Assembly: GCA_024699855.1 (NCBI GenBank)
Contig: JAMPIQ010000002.1
Coordinates: 14,384,001 to 14,448,000, forward strand
Direction: 5' to 3'
Length of the DNA stretch: 64,000 nt
DNA from: Aphelenchoides besseyi
Taxonomy: Eukaryota; Nematoda; Chromadorea; Rhabditida; Aphelenchoididae
Part shown: one piece after another, positions 37,357 to 48,934 of the stretch
How the letters are laid out: each line of letters starts with the position of its first letter
Position numbering within the stretch: the stretch's first letter is position 1
Notes under the pieces: generated by a model
What the model was told of the DNA's origin: nothing
Database searches by the model: none
The model's input: the letters and a program-made list of their open reading frames with translations, nothing else
Made by a program: the position numbers and the translations under genes

Positions 37357-40300
37357 AACGACACTTCTTGTCATTATGAAACCGTTAGCGCCGATCTCAA
37401 ACACAGTGCCATCAGTACATGCTCAGCAAATCTGATAACGTAGGCACTTGTCTCTATATTGTGATCCGATTTCTTGGTATTTTAGCGGTATTTTTCGTAC
37501 GTCCGATGGTCATGTATACGTTCTAACCGCTGAAGACACGGGTTTTTATTTGATTCCACAAACTACGAATAGCTGTGGTAAGGAACAATTTCAATAGTCA
37601 TAGTTATGTTCATTTCTAGCAATTTTCCAACAAAAACGCTCCAAAAGAGCGATCAACCCAGCGCCGCCGAGTGCTCCAGAATACTACAAGGAGTATATCG
37701 ACGATGTGAAACGTTACGTCGAGTTGGCTCTTGTGGCCGATTACTCTGTGGTACGTTTTCTGCGATACTCCAGTCTGATAAAGCAAATTTTAGTACGAAA
37801 AGTATAATAAAGACGAGAGAGTAGTTAACGATCGAATGCAGTCGCTTGCCAATATGGTGAATTCGGTGAGTGAATTTCATGAATTTTCGTTAAAATTTGT
37901 TGTTTAGCTTTACGCTCCATTGAACATTCGGATTACTTTGGTATGGGCCGATATCTGGAAAGATGGAAATGTTTTCGAAGTGACCGAAGAGTCAGATACC
38001 GTGTTGAGCAGTTTTCTCAAGTATCGAAAAGACATTCTATTCGCTCATCCCCACGATAACGCTCATCTCTTGACGTAATATCGTAAAGATCTCTTCTTCA
38101 AAAACAAATTGATTTCAGTGAAATTCGCTTCTCGAATCGAGTTATTGGTAAAGCTTTTCGAGGAACCATGTGCTCGTACGACTTTTCTGGTGGAGTTATT
38201 GTGGTAAGTAACTATTTCGAATCATAACTAAGAATGTCCAAGAATGACGATCGAATCGCTTTTACTGCTTCGACTGTTGCTCACGAAATGGGGCACAATT
38301 TTGGACTGGAACATGATGCTGGTTATCCGGATCCCTGCAAATGTGCGGCCAATATGTGCATTATGTCGCCGTCAAGTGGAGTGTAATCTTAATTGTTCAG
38401 CCTTCTTGGATTTATCTTTGTATTTGCAGATCTGCACCAACGACTTTTTGGTCGGATTGTTCGCTTGAGAATTTACACTACGCATTGAAGCGTGGAGCTG
38501 ATTATTGCTTGCTGAACGTTCCAAAAGCTGGTTTCGGTGGCGCTAAGTGTGGCAATGGCATTGTGGAAGACGGTGAAGATTGTGATTGCGGCGACGAAGC
38601 GTGTCCGAACAAGTGTTGTATCGCCAAAGAATGTCGTTTGGCGCCTCAAGCCGAATGTGCCGAAGGTGATTGTTGTGATACGAACACTTGTAAACCGAAA
38701 TCAATGGCCACCGTTTGTCGTAAATCAACGAACAGTTGTGATTTGCCCGAATTTTGCGACGGCGAGAATCCGAAATGTCCTGCCGACTTCTTCGTTCAGA
38801 ACGGTCTGCCATGTCCGAATGCTCCCGAAGTATGAAAGCAAAGATCGAAGTAAAATGACAGCAATTTGTAGGACTCGTGTTACAATGGCTATTGTGGTAG
38901 TCGTGATCAGCATTGTCAGTTCATTTGGGGACCTTCTGGAAAGAATGCAGCACCCGAATGCTACGTCTTCAATCAACATGGTTCAACGGCTGGCAATTGT
39001 GGTTTCGATCAAAAAGTTCAATTGTACAAACGATGTGAGAAACGTGATATCACATGCGGACGTTTGCAATGTTTTCACATGAATGAACGTCCCGAATTCG
39101 GGGATCCGTCTTCCGTTTTCTCGTCCTATCAACAAGTTCGTTTGAATAGCGGCAAAGACGTGGCTTGTCGATCGATTCGAACCACTTATGTTGGTGGAAA
39201 GCATCAAGATCCCGGAATGGTACCGGACGGTGCAACGTGTGGACCGAACGAGGTAATCTACTGAGTTGGATCGATATTACATTCGACCTTTCAGATGTGC
39301 ATTAAATCTCAATGTACGAATCGATCGTCTGTTCTGGAAATGGTTTCAAAATGTGAACCCGAGAATTGTCACAACAAAGGAATCTGTAATAACGTCGGAA
39401 ATTGCCATTGCAAACTCGGTTATGGCGGTAAAGCGTGTGATATTCCCGGATTTGGTGGAAGTTTGAATAGTGGCCCAGCGAGCAGCGATGCGTTCAATCC
39501 CGGTCTTGTGCTTCTGTACTTCTTAATTTTTGGATTAGTTTTGTTCATAATCGCCACAATTTACGTTAAGCGACGAAAAGGTAAATGGCTACCAAAAACG
39601 TGAGTACAAAAGCAGTTGAAGATCAAATATCATTTTTTTAGGATTCTGTCAGCAACTCGTAAAGCACTCAATCTTCAAAGTGTTAAAGTTCCCATTCGAG
39701 CAGCACCACCGCCTCCGGGACAACAAGCACATCATCGACATTCTGCTTGGGATACCATCTGGGGTCATTTGAATCCCCATTCTCATTCGCATAATCAACA
39801 ACAAGAACGAGCACCAGAAGTTTTGAATGCTCGTGCCGCAATGCCCGTTCTTCCACAATCCTTTATGCCCACCATAAATCCTCATGAACCTGTTCAATAT
39901 CCTCAAAGCACGACAACAACAACTGTTCATCAATACGAAGATCCACCGGCTGATACGATAACAACGAAGCGCACTGTTCGCACGAATTCCAATCGACGAC
40001 CTCCCAACGCCCCGCCGAAGATCCCCGAACATCGTCGACTGAATGCTGTAGACTCACGAAGCTCTTCTTCTGATGAATTGAATCAACCGTATTCGCAACG
40101 ACTAAAAGAATCCAGTCGACCAGCAATCTCACCACCTCCTTTGCCAACAAACCCAAAACCAACGGTAAGTGTTAACGATCTATTCCAAATGAACATTATT
40201 CGATTTCTTTGTTTAGATTACTGCTTCGTCGCCATCCAAGAAAACAAAGCCTCAATTGCCAGTAAAACCTCCAGTTGCAAGTAAACCGAAAGTTGGTTCG

Positions 40301-40387
40301 TCCGTGGGTGAGAATGAAACGACACAAGCGAAAGTTAACGTCAAAAACATGGCCGCCAAATTTGATGCTAAACTTACAAACGTGTAA
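37357..40387 (+). CDS. ADAM (disintegrin and metalloprotease) membrane protein, meltrin-like
   Basis: Exons: 37357-37439, 37486-37577, 37620-37750, 37794-37865, 37908-38074, 38119-38203, 38243-38382, 38430-38829, 38872-39252, 39295-39599, 39642-40164, 40217-40387; 849 residues visible, 5' end incomplete (signal peptide and early prodomain not placed). Order: end of prodomain ([20 protein letters not shown]), furin-type site KRSKR, reprolysin metalloprotease with full zinc site [12 protein letters not shown] and Met-turn CIMSPS, disintegrin domain ([15 protein letters not shown] ... CDLPEFCDG), Cys-rich domain, EGF repeat ([15 protein letters not shown]), transmembrane segment ([21 protein letters not shown]), and a 230-residue cytoplasmic tail rich in proline motifs ([19 protein letters not shown]) suited to SH3 binding. 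The intact active site separates it from the catalytically dead UNC-71 type; ADAM9/12/19-like (adm-2 type) is my best placement. Confidence 0.94.
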
Positions 40388-40758
40388 TTCTTCCTCATTA
40401 CTTTCCGTTTTTCTTTCAGTTATCGGGCACAAAAGACTTAAAACACCTAGTTATTGTTCTACTAAATTTTGCCAAACTTGTTCTTTCATGTTTTCATTGT
40501 CATGTAAATAGCTTGTTTACGCATAAAATTGTTTTTATTATCTTGTCAAATGCTAAACCACGGGGCAGTAAATGGGATTAAGAAGGCAAACATATCTTCT
40601 CGAATAACCTGCAGTATGTGAGCAAAAAGGAAAATCGAACTGAAGTGAGCTACCGGCATATAAAACAAGGTTCTGCACTCGTAATAGACACTAGAAACAT
40701 TTGGGAAGCCAATAAGAAGAGTAAATTACAAGATAAATCATTAGACTTTAATAGAGAT
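40388..40758. other. Convergent intergenic region
   Basis: Lies between the 3' ends of the ADAM and extended-synaptotagmin genes. AT-rich. A tttatt at about 40534-40539 gives an AATAAA poly(A) signal for the minus-strand gene. Confidence 0.5.
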
Positions 40759-43564
40759 CTATTGACTCGGGATTTCGAGCTGCAACCATTGATCTCGTAG
40801 TTGATTTGTAATGTTGAAGTCGTGAAGCAAAATCTCAGCTACTCCAATCGTTGGAGCTTTCGTAAGGATGCCGTAGTGACTGCGGTCTTTCAGAACAATC
40901 ACAAACTTGTGGTCTTTCAATTCGTCCACAGGAATCATAAATTCGAATCTACAAATACGCGTTGTGACACTTTTAACTTCTGAATTCAAACCGTGAATCA
41001 AAAATTGGATTGGACGATGCGTTCTCAACGATTCGAGTTCGTTTCTTCGATTTCACCATTTGGTTTGTGACATTCACGAGTTTGATGGAAACATACGGAT
41101 TGAGAGTGTTGTCGGTAGTAATTGGAAGTAGATTCCTAAGAAGATCAATTGAAATGCAATAAAATAAAAGGAACATACTTTCCACTATTGATATCAAGTA
41201 TCAAGAAGAAAGCCTTGTCGTTGTAACGCAAACCATACTGAAGCAAACCCGAGGGTTGTCCGCTTTCACGACGTTGATTTCTAAAATCGTGTTACTGATC
41301 ACTAAGACACTATAGAAACATACTTTCGTCTTCTAAATAGTTTGAATTTCTTATCCCGCGAACTTGCGGTAACGTTACTAGACGCCGTAGAGGGTTGTCT
41401 TTCGAGAACCGTGAAGCGACTTGGATTCAATTGTGTTGACGATTCCGGATGACTGTTAGGATCGGTCTCAAGTTGTTTTCCAGGTTCTGGTGCAAATGCG
41501 TCGCCGTTCGTTCGAATGTTCGCGTTTTCCGACTCATTAGCACGTTCGATATACGAAGCATTTGCGTAGTGTTCCAAATCGGTTTTCGGAATTTCTCCAG
41601 AATCAGACGGAGGAATGATGTGACGAATACGAATAGTGAGTGTAATGTTGCTCGAATGAACGCCGTGTCGCAATTGATAGACTTTATCAAAGATCTCCAT
41701 ATTTGGCTGTTCCATTATGTAAGCAAGTTGAATACTTAATTCACCAAGCAGTTTGTTCGTATTCGAGTCGAGTGCCTAAAGACAATCACAGTGAATGTAG
41801 CCGCTATTTTCAAATTACCTTGATTGTCAGTTCTTGTAAATCTTTGTTGTTCGATTGAAGAAGAAACAAGAACTTACTCATGTACACCGGATTCACGGTC
41901 CGAACTTTGACCGGAGTTCTTTGGGTCGCATTCGAAACAGTGAGCTCAAGAATCGGCGACGGCTCAACATTTGACTTCGGATAAGGAAGATCTTTGACAT
42001 TATCCACGAAAACAACCATCAATGACGAGTGAACCGGACGATTTGCAGTCGTCCACTCGTCGGCATAGGGAATCGGTGCCTTCGGATTCAAAGGTCGTGG
42101 ACTGAGTTCACACCAAAACATTTTTAAATAAATCTGACCATGTCTGCATGCTTCCATGTTGAACCACTGCAAGAAGTGAATAACGATGGAGCTATTTACA
42201 GATATTATACCTGACTAATAACTTTCGATTTTTGAACATATGCCATTGGAATGGACAAACGACCCAATTCTTCGTCAGCTCCGGTGGTATCTTTGTCGAA
42301 CATATTCAAACGAAGTTTTTGGGCTGATGCCTGATCGACAACCGCTTCAAAGTATTCATCGAATTGCGGATCAAGATTGTTGTTCACTGTACGAGTTTTG
42401 AACAATTGTGAGCCAACTAAAATGGATTAATCAAAAGATGATTCGATTACACAAACCTTGCAGTTCGCAATAGGGATCACTTTTGTCTTTGGTAATAATG
42501 GAAACGTCTTTGTTCTCTAAGTTGCCAGCTTCCACTACTTTCATTCTTACAATTCCCTACAATGTTTGAACAGATGATCATAAACAAAAAAGGTCACTTA
42601 CATCGGGTAATGGAACGTAGAGTCGTGTAACATTGACATCAGGAACCAAAGGTACGACAATTGAATTTGGCAAAACACAAAGATTTGCCATTTGAGCGTT
42701 TATTACCGAACGTATAGCAGTGATCAATAGCGGCAATTGCAAGAAGTCACCCATTCCTTTGAACATACTCAATTAAAAAATTTTGTAAATTTTAACAGAC
42801 CTGTCAAATTGAAATCAAACTTCGGCAACTCGACAAAAGAACCCGAGATACCGGCGATCATTGGTGGTCGAGGAATCAACGGTTCCAATACACAACGAAC
42901 TCTTCCAGACATCTAAAAAAGGAAGGAGGAAAAAACGGATATAAAATCAACACTTACGACCAATTCGTTCATTCCACCGGTAAACCCACAAACCTTAACC
43001 TTGAACTCCGCATCACCCGCATAAGCAACGTCCAAATCGACGATTATTCGATCTCTACCCACGTTATGCGTATAAACTTTCAAGCTGCTAACACGACACG
43101 GTAAGTCGCCGAGATCAATTTCGAGGAATTTAAAACTCTTAAACGGATTCGGCATCTGAGCAACGACTTGTGGTTCGATAAACTCGCGTAAGAAGGTCGT
43201 CGCATACTCGCTAATAAATGGCCAAAGCTGTTGAAGTAGCTAAATTAGACAAAAACATGTGAAAACGTTTCAGTTAACCGACCTGATTTAACCATTCAAC
43301 TCGTTCAGCATCGGGATATCTCAACCAATTGGGTAGCTCGTCATTGCGGTTTCCGGCACTCATTGCTCCTCGTTCTCTCAGAATCTGTTTTCGCATATTC
43401 AATCTAGCTTCTTGACGCAAAATCCACATTCTCGTTTTCAAAAGATAAAGTCCGGTGAGAATGACAATCCAAATCACACTGAATCCCCAATGTCCGATGA
43501 GAAAACATCCCAACATCAGAATCCCGCTGGTGAAGACGGGAAGTGCGAGATCCTGCCAACTCAT
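40759..43564 (-). CDS. esyt-2: Extended synaptotagmin (SMP domain and three C2 domains)
   Basis: ER-anchored tether that moves lipid at ER-plasma membrane contacts. Eleven exons (minus): 43564-43283, 43239-42958, 42912-42801, 42756-42602, 42556-42457, 42416-42211, 42166-41819, 41775-41324, 41280-41179, 41135-40992, 40948-40759; 790 residues, phases consistent. The N-terminal hydrophobic hairpin (TSGILMLGCFLIGHWGFSVI) leads into NDELPNWLRYPDAERVEWLN, the E-Syt signature before the SMP domain (about 85-275, with FDFNLTGMGDFLQLPLL). C2A starts GIVRMKVVEAGNLENKD and keeps Asp residues for calcium (KSDPYCEL, FDKDTTGADEELG). C2B starts SSLMVVFVDNVKDLPYP and C2C starts PSGLLQYGLRYNDKAFFL. The frame stays open upstream to an acceptor at 43615, so a longer N-terminus is possible. 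Confidence 0.95.
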
Positions 43565-44889
43565 AGTCAACGATCGTTCCAATCGATCTGCCGAATCGTG
43601 TGATGAAATCGGTTCTGAAAATAAGCGAAAATTGTACGAAAAATGGTTGCCGCCAAAAGCATTTCGATGAAATCGAGTTGAGAAGTTTAGTTAAAGGATT
43701 AAGGTCCCCACTTAAAAACAACTCGCTTCCAAACTGAAAACAAAAGCAAACGGATTGTTCGAAATCGGGATAAAAAAACCGCGGAATGCGTCGTGCGTGG
43801 TCCAAAAAAAGAGCGCCGAACTGCGGTTTTTGCCGTCACGGACAATCAACCACGAGGGAAACGGCATTCTCGTCGGCCGCCCACCGCTGCCAACCGTCGT
43901 TGTGTACAAAATGGTGTTCGAACGGTCAACCGGCTGACCACTCCTTTTCAGGGTACTCACCTTCGCTCATATCGTAGCGTCTTGTAGTCGATCGATAGTA
44001 CAATGGGTTATTCTCGTATCGTTGCTTCCGGCCTTCTATTCTTTAGGTTTCGTTGTTCGATCGATCAGCTGCAATCGAAGGAATAAGATTCACAATCGAA
44101 TTTTCACTTCTGTCATCATTTCGTTCTTTACGTTTGGTAACAACGTCGCCAGTGATTCAGTTTTATTTTTTGTGGCGCTCAAAGTGACGTTCCAGCGGCG
44201 TCTATTCACCGTGTTTGGAAACTGGTGACAGAAATCCGCAAAGTTTTCCAATTAAAAGCTGTTGAGCAAAAACTGAGCCACAAAAGTGTACGGTGTTTCG
44301 CAAGCGATTGTAACGCGCACAATCGAATTCGAACAAAACTCGAAGACTTACCGACAATTAAAGTCTCTTCCATGCAAATGAAAACAAAAGATTCCCGGCG
44401 TTTCGAACACAATGGCAACGACCGTTACATTCTTTCGAAGGTCTCTAAACACTGAAACAACTCGAGATCATTGCGCTAATAAGCGGGAAAAGTTCTCGAC
44501 TATTCACGAGAATCGAAATGAAACTGCGGTTAATGAGAACGAGAACCATCCAAATGGTTTTTGGGGTCACTTGTTGAACTGATTTTTAATCATCGAGCGC
44601 TCGAAAACAGGAAACTCGGGTGTTTGTTTCTTTTCGGCGTGGTTGGCAGTTGGAAAGCGAAACGATCGGCAGAGCGACGGCAATTTCGTGGTCGATGTTC
44701 GGGCGAAAAGTTGGTTCTGTACGTTTTGAGATATCGATTCCCAAAAGTCCAACATTTGGAATAAGAAATGCATTAAAATTTAACGTTCCATGACTTTTGC
44801 ACACCAAATCATCCAGTTAGATTGAGCTCATTCCATGTGAGTTGTGGGCAAAAAAGTTGTTAAAAGTGAATGTTTTGTCGGTGCACTTC
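43565..44889. other. Intergenic, 5' flank of the E-Syt gene
   Basis: No gene recognised. An acceptor-like tttcag (AG at 43615-43616, minus) lies 50 nt upstream of the E-Syt ATG. Several short open frames overlap on both strands at 43.7-44.0 kb. Confidence 0.45.
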
Positions 44890-45129
44890 ATGGTCGTTGT
44901 CTTTTGCCTCTTGATCGCGACAGCGTTCCATTTTTCTTGCACCGATGCTGTTGAGCGTTTTGTTCGCTGGGCATCATTCCCTCGTGGATCAACACCAATC
45001 ACGACCTTTCAATTAGTCCGCGCGACAAGCAGTACGCTCGTTTGTACGACCATGACGAACAAATCAAACAGCGATTTCAATCCAATGTACATTAGAACAC
45101 ACACAGTAACTTCAAATCGCCGAAGATAA
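44890..45129 (+). CDS. Possible small secreted peptide (doubtful)
   Basis: An open frame of 79 codons begins MVVVFCLLIATAFHFSCTDA, a credible signal peptide with cleavage after the Cys-Thr-Asp-Ala stretch. The remainder is Thr/Ser/Arg-rich with no recognised domain. It lies 225 bp upstream of SBDS on the same strand. No splice structure or homology supports it, so it could be chance. Confidence 0.2.
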   Translation: MVVVFCLLIATAFHFSCTDAVERFVRWASFPRGSTPITTFQLVRATSSTLVCTTMTNKSNSDFNPMYIRTHTVTSNRRR

Positions 45130-45345
45130 CGTTGTTGCTAGCAGTGTAATCTTCGCTTTTGACTAAGACCTTGAAGCTTGTAGTACTCGAGTATATTGAA
45201 CAACAAACTGATCATTACCATAAAAGACATTGGAATCAATCGATAAATTTTACTTGTGAAATCGATAGCAGGAACTTGGTTGTCCTGTTGAAATGAGAGC
45301 TTCATTATCTCCGCGAGTTTGTCCACAACATCCGCATATTACTTT

Positions 45346-45347
45346 AG
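45346..45347 (+). promoter_or_regulatory. Splice acceptor before the SBDS start (possible SL site)
   Basis: attactttag followed by six bases and the ATG at 45354. No upstream coding exon is needed because SBDS starts here. Confidence 0.55.
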
Positions 45348-45353
45348 CTTGTC

Positions 45354-46280
45354 ATGATCAAAACGCCGACCAACGTGAAGTTGTTGACCAACGTCGCCAT
45401 CGTGCGAATGAAAAAAAACGGAAAACGATTCGAAATCGCCTGCTACAAGAACAAAGTGTTGAATTGGCGAAATGGAACGTAAGTGGTTTGTTTTCTTTGT
45501 GCCATTTCTCGAGTTTCAGAGAGAAAAATTTGGACGAGGTGTTACAAACCGAAGTGGTTTTTACGAACGTGTCCAAGGGCGAAGTGGCAAAGAAGGACGA
45601 TCTAATGAAGGCGTTCAATACGGACAAACAAGTCGAGATCTGCAAAACGGTTGGTTCTCTTCCATTCGCAATCTTTTCACGAACATTGTTGCAGATTTTG
45701 GAGAAAGGAGATCTTCAGGTTTCGGAAAAAGAGCGAAAAGTTTTCTCCGATTTGTCGATGAAAGAAGTTGCAACGATGATTTCGAACATCACAATCAACA
45801 CCGAAAACAATCGGCCATATCCGGTGCGTGTCATTGAGAAAGCGTTAGAGGAAAATCATTTCACGTTGAAATCATCACAAACCGTCAAACAACAGGTCAG
45901 TGTGTGTTTGAATCGTTTGAATGTCAATCCGACTTTTCAGGCATTGCGAGCCATTGAGTTGTTGAGAACAAAGATGAGTATCGATCGATGTAAAATGCGA
46001 GTTCGTGTATCCATTGGTCACAAGACCGCCAAGACACTTCACGATTCGTTGAAACGTGACTTCGAAAAGATCGAAGTGGAAGATTGGGATGACGAAGGAA
46101 ACATGGAAATGGTTGGTATTAGCCAGACGCTGTTCATTACCTTTTGTTTAGGTTGGACTCATCAATCCCGGAAGCTACAAAACAGTCGTAGATTTGGTCA
46201 GCAAAGACAAAAAGAATCCGGGCGAAGTGGAACTACTGAGCGTGAAAGTGGTCGAGGATGAGGAGATTGTTATTTCGTGA
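45354..46280 (+). CDS. SBDS: SBDS ribosome maturation protein
   Basis: With the GTPase EFL1 it removes eIF6 from nascent 60S subunits in the cytoplasm. Five exons: 45354-45478, 45520-45649, 45695-45895, 45941-46111, 46152-46280; 251 residues, against 250 in human. Start [19 protein letters not shown] followed by [19 protein letters not shown] is the conserved N-terminal FYSH domain; [19 protein letters not shown] and [19 protein letters not shown] follow. Domain II includes TIKQQ-type [12 protein letters not shown], and domain III contains [20 protein letters not shown]. Introns are 40-45 nt. All domains are intact. The next gene on the same strand starts 449 bp downstream. Confidence 0.98.
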
Positions 46281-46728
46281 TTCCAATTAGCAGATACATA
46301 CAGTCGAAAGTCTTTTCATTAAAATCATCGGTGTATTTTGCTGTTGATCTCTTCGCCTGAACGGATCGTGCGTTCGCGTTTTTGTATTCGATGCTTCAGC
46401 ATTTGAAAGGATTAAGCAACTTGTTTCTATAAAGTGCCTGTCAACAACGTTAATTGCCAAAATTGTCCACGACGTATAATTCATTCCCTTATTTGTGATA
46501 GTTTGTTTTCACAATTAAATTCTACGCACTTTTTTGTTGTTGTTCTATCAATTAGCGGATTTGGACTGCAGTAAATGGTTTCTGATGTGCAAGCGAGGAT
46601 GTGAAAAGGTGTCACTAAGTCACTAAATACATTTCGTTTACCAGTTGACTACGAAGTTCGAGCACTTGTTCGCTTCGTTTACGAGAAGCCGTTTTTAGTT
46701 GACGTTGTTTCAGACGTTAATCTTCGTT
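46281..46728. other. Intergenic between SBDS and PTB-domain gene
   Basis: About 450 bp, AT-rich. It ends with an acceptor (gttgtttcag, cag at 46711-46713) 15 nt before the next ATG. Compatible with either separate genes or a loosely spaced operon with trans-splicing. Confidence 0.45.
46711..46713 (+). promoter_or_regulatory. Splice acceptor before the PTB-gene start (possible SL site)
   Basis: gacgttgtttcag, 15 nt before ATG 46729, without an obvious coding exon to join upstream. Confidence 0.5.
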
Positions 46729-48654
46729 ATGAGCACGAGTCGTACCAGTGGACTGAACATTTCGTCGGAACGATTGTGCAGATGGATACACAAACCGAGT
46801 GAGTGCGTTGGTGACAACGTCGATTATTGTTGTTGCGCGTTTAGAAGATCTTTTGAAGGGTGCAATCAATTATAAGTTGAAGTTCTTTGGTTCGATCGCC
46901 GTCCAATCCAACATCCACGACGACGGTATTGTCAAGAAGATTATCGATAGTTTGTGCGATGAAAATATGGTAAGCTCATTGGAGCATTCAAGAATTGAAT
47001 TTTAATTCAGAATTCAAAAAAGCCATCACTAAAAGTCGACAAACTCAAAAACGTTAAATTGGTTATGATGAAGAACGCGGTCGAGATTCGAAACGAAGAC
47101 TCCAAGTCCTCGACCATTGTAACAATTCCGTTGACTAACATCGAGCTCTTCGACACTTCGAGTTTAGTAAGTCTTTCTAACCTTTATTAAATGTATTCAT
47201 TTAGACAAATAACACAACTCATTCGTTTGTTGTTTTTGTTGCAAACGTTTCTGGTCGTTTTATAGCGTATGTCTGTGTCTGTCAAACACCGTTGGCTAAA
47301 CATGTCAAATATACGTTGGAGCAGATGTACGACTTATGGGGACTAGTAAGGAAGATCTTTGTAAAATCTGTGTTTATTTAATTTTAGATCGAAAAACGTG
47401 AAGATATCCGCAAAGCCACAGCCAATAGTTTGAATTTTGGTTCCAGTCAGCTGCTTGTGAATGCAATTCTACATCAATTTAACAAAACGCGAACACGCAC
47501 CGATATCAGAACCACGTTGATCATTCAACAAGCCCAAAAGATAATGAGCAATTTGAATCAACACAACTTATGGGAGAACGGCGCTCTTGAGAAACATGTT
47601 GAAGATACAAAAAGCTTTCTGTCTTCACTTCTTATGGAACTCTCAGAGATTCAAACGAGCCTTCTAGCCTTCGAAAACAGCGTATGTTAATGAATAGGTA
47701 TTCAATTTGGAAGTTTCAATTTAGATGTCAGGAGAATCAAACACAAACGTTCGTTCTTCCCCATCTCAACCTTCTACAACAACACAGAACGTATATGAAA
47801 CACCTCGAACTTCAGTTTTGTCCGGAAACAAACAAATGATTCCTTCATTGCCAACAAGCCCTATTCCACCGATCCCTTCGAATATTGCCGGAACGAGCAC
47901 TTTAAGATCAACTAGCTCTTTGCTAACATCCACCTCTCAGACGTATGTCATCGTTCTAAGTGTCTAATTGTAATTTAGATCGCTTGCGAGCTCTCGCACT
48001 TCAAAGAGAAGTTTGCCGAATATAACCGGGTTATCTCCAAATTCGAATATCAAACTCTGTGCCGCAAGTAATCTTAAAAACGCTCACCAAAGTAAATGTT
48101 ATTGACTTAGATAGAGAACTGGCTGCAAGACTTCAACGACAGACTAATGAAAAAGTGGAAAAAAGGACGACGATAATCACAGAAATGGAGAAAAAAAGCC
48201 GTAAGATTACGTTTAAATCAAATAGCGCCTCACTTATAGTCCCGAACACCTCTGTTAATGAGAATGAAGAAGACGCTTATTACAGTGGAAATCCTCTGCC
48301 TAAGACTTCCCCAGGTATTTTGCTTTTTAAATCCAAACTCATGACTTTATTTAGAGTCCAGCAACGATGGAACGCTATTGAGAGCGGAATCGGAAGATGA
48401 AAATCCAGAAGTTTCAACTGATTCTGAACAACCGTCGACAAGCAGCCTTCAAAACAACGCTCAATGTCAAGTTACAATCTCCACTGCCGTAGACGACGAA
48501 AATGGTGAGTATATGCAATGTTCCTTGGCAATTCTTTATTTCAGGTTATTCGGATGATACAGAACTTAAGATCGGTCGAGTGCCTAATGACGAAGGCGAA
48601 AAGATCTACGAAGAACTTAAAATCGAAGAGAGCGTGTACATTGTACGTGGATAA
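46729..48654 (+). CDS. PTB-domain adaptor protein, CED-6/GULP-like
   Basis: Ten exons: 46729-46798, 46845-46969, 47011-47166, 47205-47345, 47388-47681, 47725-47942, 47979-48010, 48069-48314, 48355-48504, 48545-48654; 513 residues. Residues about 15-160 fit a phosphotyrosine-binding fold: RWIHKPSKDLLKGAINYKLK then FFGSIAV, IPLTNIELFD, HSFVVFVANV and a final helix KYTLEQMYDLWGL. The W-I-H-x-P opening followed by a Y-x-(V/L)-K-F-(L/F)-G strand is typical of CED-6/GULP and DAB-type adaptors. Next is an alpha-helical stretch (IRTTLIIQQAQKIMSNLNQ), then a Ser/Thr/Pro-rich region with proline motifs (TSPIPPIPSNIAG) and an acidic C-terminus. Similarity beyond the PTB fold is weak, so the CED-6 label is tentative. 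Exons 7-8 (48010/48069 junction) are the least certain: the splice is needed to restore frame. Poly(A) signal at 48826. Confidence 0.77.
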
Positions 48655-48825
48655 CATCAATGTTCGTTCATTGGTTCGCACAAATTTGTCTTTCAATAAT
48701 CACAACACTTTTTTGAAACGTTGCAAACACACGCAACAACTCGATTTTTTTATTTGTAGCTTCGGATTCTTTAGAACACCAATGTAGATATACGGTTTTT
48801 GTACGTGTAGTTTGCGCTCAAATTC

Positions 48826-48831
48826 AATAAA
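48826..48831 (+). terminator. Poly(A) signal AATAAA after the PTB-domain gene
   Basis: Canonical hexamer 172 bases after the TAA stop at 48652-48654, in the short convergent gap before the minus-strand orphan gene. Confidence 0.45.
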
Positions 48832-48934
48832 CAAAATTGAATTTTTTGTGAAAAACCCACTAGTGACTAGAATACCCACAAAAACTTTTTCAATAAATCA
48901 CGTTTATTTCTTCTTCAACATGGCGAAAACACTC

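Noticed and set aside
40949..40991. Apparent duplicated R-F-E-F and ultra-short intron in E-Syt C2C
   Set aside because: Using the donor at cacg|gttt gives a normal 43-nt intron and a single copy of the motif.
42768..42800. Apparent 29-36-nt intron in the E-Syt gene
   Set aside because: A later acceptor (gttcaaag, exon from 42756) gives a 44-nt intron, keeps the frame and restores the conserved FNLTGMGDFLQLP sequence.
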